A stretch of DNA of 64,000 nucleotides, taken from contig NC_061063.1 of the NCBI RefSeq assembly GCF_021917145.1, forward strand, positions 5,646,510 through 5,710,509, given 5' to 3'. The notes under the pieces were generated by a model, which made no database searches, was not told the DNA's origin, and saw only the letters and a list, made by a program, of their open reading frames with translations. The DNA comes from Hypomesus transpacificus (taxonomy: Eukaryota; Chordata; Actinopteri; Osmeriformes; Osmeridae). Position 1 is the first letter of the stretch; every line of letters starts with the position of its first letter. This document shows positions 60,563 to 64,000 of the stretch, one piece after another. The position numbers and the translations under genes were made by a program.

Positions 60563-61852
60563 TCATCTGGCGCAGATAAAGCCAAGGGTTGCATGGCAAT
60601 ATAGATCATTCCATTTCCTTGAACCTGAAAAAATATATAACCATTAATCATTGTGTATGTGTTTGTCTTTGGGAGAAATTGTGTGATTTGTGTGACAACG
60701 TGCTTTACCCTGATAGTTGATGTGGATACACGGCTCCCGTCGACCCTGATTGTTAGGCTGGCCACAGGCCCAGTATGTGAAGTCAAACCTTGATCCATCG
60801 CTCCACAACCACACTCGGCTCTTTGGAAGATTAACAGACATTTGAATGTCAAGAACAGGCTGTTGGAATCAAACATGAATATTGTGATGCCTGTGACCCA
60901 TCCTTACATCCTATCCTTCTTACCCTAACAGCATCAGTCCCCCCAATCCAAGTCAAGGGGTAGCTACCAGTCCTGCTTTTGACCAATCTCTGGAGGAATT
61001 GTTGTTCCCTCAAGCTGTGCACGGAGGCAAGATTCCCTTTCAACTGCAAACAGTACCGCTACAAGAGAAAGACAATGTTCTTATAACTTTCATATGTTTT
61101 CTATTAAAACATTTTACCCAACTGAAATGTGCTACAGGAAAACAGGAAAATCTAATATTGATTAATAATCATATTAATGTTATATGATTATCTGGGATTA
61201 TTCAGAATGTCATATTGTTAATTGTTGTTTTTTTTTTTGTAACTGTTCTAGCAGCCTAGTTACCTCTGCATCAACCCATTGTCTTCGTTGGGACACATAC
61301 AGGTAATTGCGTTTCCCGTATCTGGCCCATCCTGAGGGTCGTCTCTGGGCCATTTCCTCTTCTTCCCCGAGCTCTTCCAACTCGTCACTCTTCAGCTCCT
61401 CTTCTGTGTCGAGGAGAGACGGTGGGTTTCCATCCTCATCCATTTGTCCTAGAAAGGTAGTGTTACACAGCACAGTTATTCATGGAGGTCTGTTCGTACA
61501 AGGAGATTGAGAGCTGCACAAGGGCAGAGACACATCTCACTTGGCCTAAACTGTAACCTTTGCTGTTACACCCATGAAGACACATAGTAGGGACGTATAG
61601 ATGAATACCAGGTTCATCATCTTACCCAGAGGAAGGTCCTGCTGCTGCACTTCAGCAGACTCCATGGTGGCCTCTGTTGAGGGGACAAGTGTGTCATGAG
61701 CAGAGACATCAGGTTAAAATTAGGGTTGTTGCTCCTGTGCAAATTCAGAATGTGTTTTGATGTGTGTATGTGTGTTTGGAGTGTATCTCACCTACTGCAC
61801 CACTCAAGACAAAGGCAACACATAGAAGAAAAGTAATGGTCAATATCGCCAT
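60563..61852 (-). CDS. Secreted C-type lectin (ladderlectin class, QPN type) with acidic N-terminal segment, copy 2
   Basis: Exons in reading order: 61852-61792, 61673-61626, 61448-61264, 61058-60924, 60820-60709, 60624-60563 (TGA). All phases join and give 200 aa. The signal peptide is MAILTITFLLCVAFVLSGAV, followed by a Glu/Asp-rich stretch (DTEEELKSDELEELGEEEE, about residues 50-70) and the lectin domain: RYCLQLKGNLASVHSLREQQ, WIGGTDAV, WLWSDGSRFDFTYW, QPN (164-166), Cys174, WND (185-187), Cys190 and FICAR. QPN plus WND indicate a Ca2+-dependent, probably galactose-leaning carbohydrate site. The three N-terminal cysteines of copy 1 are Arg, Tyr and Asn here. A further 5' UTR exon is likely (acceptor TCTTTACAG at about 61868). 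Confidence 0.88.
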
Positions 61853-62051
61853 GGTGATGATGGAATCCTGTAAAGAGACAGACAGCACAGAAGATTCATT
61901 CTAGGGTCATTGCTATCAGAATTCAATCCAACAAATTCAACATGTTGATCCAGTTGAGAGTGGCAGCCTCAGTACCTGTTGAAGTGGGAATTGAATGTGT
62001 CAACAAGCTTCTGTTCCAATGCACAGAGAGTTCCCAATAAATACTTTCATG

Positions 62052-62297
62052 ACAAGGAAATACGTACTTACTTTTTCGTGCAAATGGTCAATTAAAAAGT
62101 AGTTAGCAGATTGCTTTGTGAAATCCAACACCAGGAACTTTGAAGAATAATGTCCTTGATTTACCTGCTGACAAGGAAACACTTACTTAAAAAAAAAGTT
62201 TTTTGTGCAAATGGTAGATTAAAAAAATTGATTACAAAGTAGATGTGAAATCCAACCCCTGGAACGTTGAAGAATGATTTCCTTGATTGACCTGCTG
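62052..62297 (-). repeat. Imperfect tandem duplication upstream of lectin gene 2, with a splice donor in each copy
   Basis: Copies 62052-62170 and 62171-62297 share ACAAGGAAA...ACTTA, GTGCAAATGGT, GTGAAATCCAAC, TTGAAGAAT and CCTTGATT.ACCTGCTG. On the minus strand each ends in CAGCAG|GT(A or C)AATCAAGG, a donor-like sequence, so this is probably a duplicated 5' UTR exon edge. Confidence 0.8.
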
Positions 62298-63710
62298 TCC
62301 CAAGTGTCTTTGTGTCTCAGTAGTGTCACTTCTTCCCTGTCTTTATCTTGGGGTTTTTCAAGGGACAGTTTGATATGCAAAAAAAAAATGCTCCTTGAAT
62401 GTGGCTGAATGATCCACGGGGTATCTTCTATTGCTTAACAAGCCATAAAAAAATGTTAATCAAGAGATGGTTGAACTAAAAACCTGAAGTTTTATTAAAC
62501 CTTTAGTTATCAAATAATCCCTTTAAAATAATAAAGTTTTGCCATATCCATTTAAAATAATTACTTTTGAGTGGGTTTTCAGGCTTTTGAACCCAAAACC
62601 AATGTGGAGCCAAAACCAAGAAACATTGTGTCACCCAGGGGCGTTGTTATACTTGGTGTGTGAATGGTGGTATGTTGTACTCATCGATTGGAGATATCCT
62701 TTTCATCGTAAACACAAATGGGAATTTGTTTCATTTTGAATCATCTGAAGAGGACTGCTTGAACCATTTTAATGTCAGAATATTTATACATGGCTCCATG
62801 TCCAACCAATTTACTTCTTCATCGCTTTAAATGGAGACTGAAAATTGTCAAGACACTTCTTTGATTACGTGATTGAAAGCTCTAATAAAAACCTGAATCT
62901 TCAGCTCTGCCATGTGGCAGTCTTTTAGTTTGACATTGTTGCTGTAGGAGGAATTCTCACATAGCCATGTCATGATCACACATGAACAGGAACAATATGT
63001 AGCCAAAGAGTTTCCAATCAACAGAACCAGCAGAGATTCTGATCAGAGGTTTCCTATGTTATGTAGTACTGCATGGCACTCAAAGTCTTGCTGAAAAAAA
63101 CACTGAAGAGATTATTTATATTATGAATAGTATAGTAAGCTGATTGCTATAGTTATTGGGCATTTTGGTTTAACTTTCAGTAAATTCTATGCATGCACTT
63201 CTAAGAAGCAACGTTATGAAGCGCATCTTTCTATCGGCACCTTTTTCCTCCTCACCACCACCTGTTCCCTGTTGTGTGATAATTACGCATCTTATAAATA
63301 TCCTCTGTTTCCCCTCCTTCTTTGCTGAAGAGATTTGTGATATTGACGTGTTCCCTATCGTTTTTTCTGTTCCAGCTGCGGTGAGCCGCTTTCCTACCCT
63401 TCCCTGGATTTACTGGACTACCATCCCGATCTCGGACTTGACGACATATTACGGATCACCCTTTGAGTTGACCTTCTATGGCAAAACTTGCTTTAGTTAT
63501 AAATTTGAATTCCTTCTCTTGGATGTAAACTGTAGAGTACATTTTTGGTGTTGTACAACATTCAGGTGTTCAGAGTACATGGTTTATTGTTTAGGAACTT
63601 TAGAAAAGAAGAGTAGCGAATACATTTGTACTCTGAATACATTTATTTCAATAACACACCATTATCTTTTAGTTGACTTCCATTGGTCAAACTGTGCAAA
63701 CTTTGCTGTC
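62298..63710. other. Spacer between lectin gene 2 and the right-edge gene
   Basis: AT-rich. A 223-codon open frame (63189-63857, plus strand) shows no recognisable domain and overlaps the 3' end of the opposite-strand gene; it is treated as chance. Nothing else was recognised. Confidence 0.5.
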
Positions 63711-63716
63711 TTTATT
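63711..63716 (-). terminator. Polyadenylation signal AATAAA of the right-edge gene
   Basis: Minus-strand AATAAA about 95 bases after the TGA at 63811-63813. Confidence 0.5.
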
Positions 63717-63810
63717 ACACATGAGGAATTATGGGATCAGCCTAAGGATGCAGAACATGAAAGGGATCTGATCCAAGGGATTTTACAGGTGGTTAAAACA
63801 TCAGAGTCTT

Positions 63811-64000
63811 TCAGGGGCAGGCCTTGGCATGTGGCACCGGCTGGCAGCGGTCGATGACTGCTCGGCCCTCGCTCATCTGCACGCCGTCGTACTTGCCGGA
63901 GATATACGTCGTGCGGGTCACTCCGTTACTGTAGGTGCGGCTGAGAAGAGCTTTGTATGGGACGTCGGCGGTCATCTTGTGGCCTTCCATGCGAACCGTG
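63811..64000 (-). CDS. C-terminal part of a probable natterin/aerolysin-like pore-forming protein, partial
   Basis: The minus strand is open from the window edge to TGA (62 residues). It begins TVRMEGHKMTADVPYKALLS, continues RTYSNGVTRTTYISGKYDGV and ends with a short Cys-containing tail (RCQPVPHAKACP). The alternating beta-strand pattern, with TYSNG and an SGKY.GVQ strand followed by a Cys-Pro tail, recalls the end of natterin-like, aerolysin-fold proteins of fish, which serve in venom in toadfish and in mucosal defence in others. This is an inference from pattern only; the pore-forming hairpin and N-terminal domain lie outside the window. Its codons are much more GC-rich than the surrounding DNA, which supports real coding. 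Confidence 0.45.
   Translation of the reverse strand, partial: TVRMEGHKMTADVPYKALLSRTYSNGVTRTTYISGKYDGVQMSEGRAVIDRCQPVPHAKACP

Noticed and set aside
63189..63857. 222-residue plus-strand open frame near the right edge
   Set aside because: No recognisable domain or signal peptide, AT-rich codon use, and it runs through the polyadenylation signal and 3' end of the opposite-strand gene. A retroelement remnant is possible but unsupported.

Overview
The window is vertebrate nuclear DNA, almost certainly from a teleost fish. The genes are split by GT-AG introns, AC/GT and CT microsatellites are dense, and there is an IR/DR-type Tc1 element of a kind common in fish. The proteins are plainly vertebrate. 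The species cannot be fixed from sequence alone.

Layout, left to right. Positions 1-848 hold the right end of a decayed hAT transposon with a BED-finger remnant. Positions 1282-1601 are the last coding exon of an Oct-2-type POU factor (pou2f2), followed by a long 3' UTR to about 5865. After a repeat-rich spacer comes erf (five coding exons, 13025-23483), an ETS repressor that carries an apparent 1-nt frameshift in its fourth exon. Then comes cic (capicua, long isoform; nineteen coding exons, 32724-44937) and gsk3a (ten coding exons, 48358-52859). These four genes all lie on the plus strand. ERF and CIC are transcriptional repressors switched off by RAS/ERK signalling, and GSK3A is a kinase inhibited by AKT/PKA, so three neighbouring genes sit at the output end of receptor tyrosine kinase signalling. 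Human 19q13.2 keeps the same neighbours.

From about 55.5 kb the character changes. The DNA is more AT-rich and the genes are on the minus strand: two tandemly duplicated secreted C-type lectin-domain genes of the fish ladderlectin / type II antifreeze class (57298-58555 and 60563-61852), and at the right edge the last 62 codons of a gene that looks like a natterin/aerolysin-like pore-forming protein. A broken Tc1 element sits inside the inferred 3' UTR of the first lectin gene. The two lectins have lost complementary parts of the fold: one has lost its Ca2+ site and a core cysteine, the other its N-terminal cysteines.

Exon boundaries were derived by hand from splice sites, reading phase and recalled similarity to mammalian orthologues. 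Coding sums are consistent: cic 2466 aa, gsk3a 439 aa, lectins 170 and 200 aa. erf is one base short of an open frame. UTR ends, promoters and non-coding first exons are inferred.
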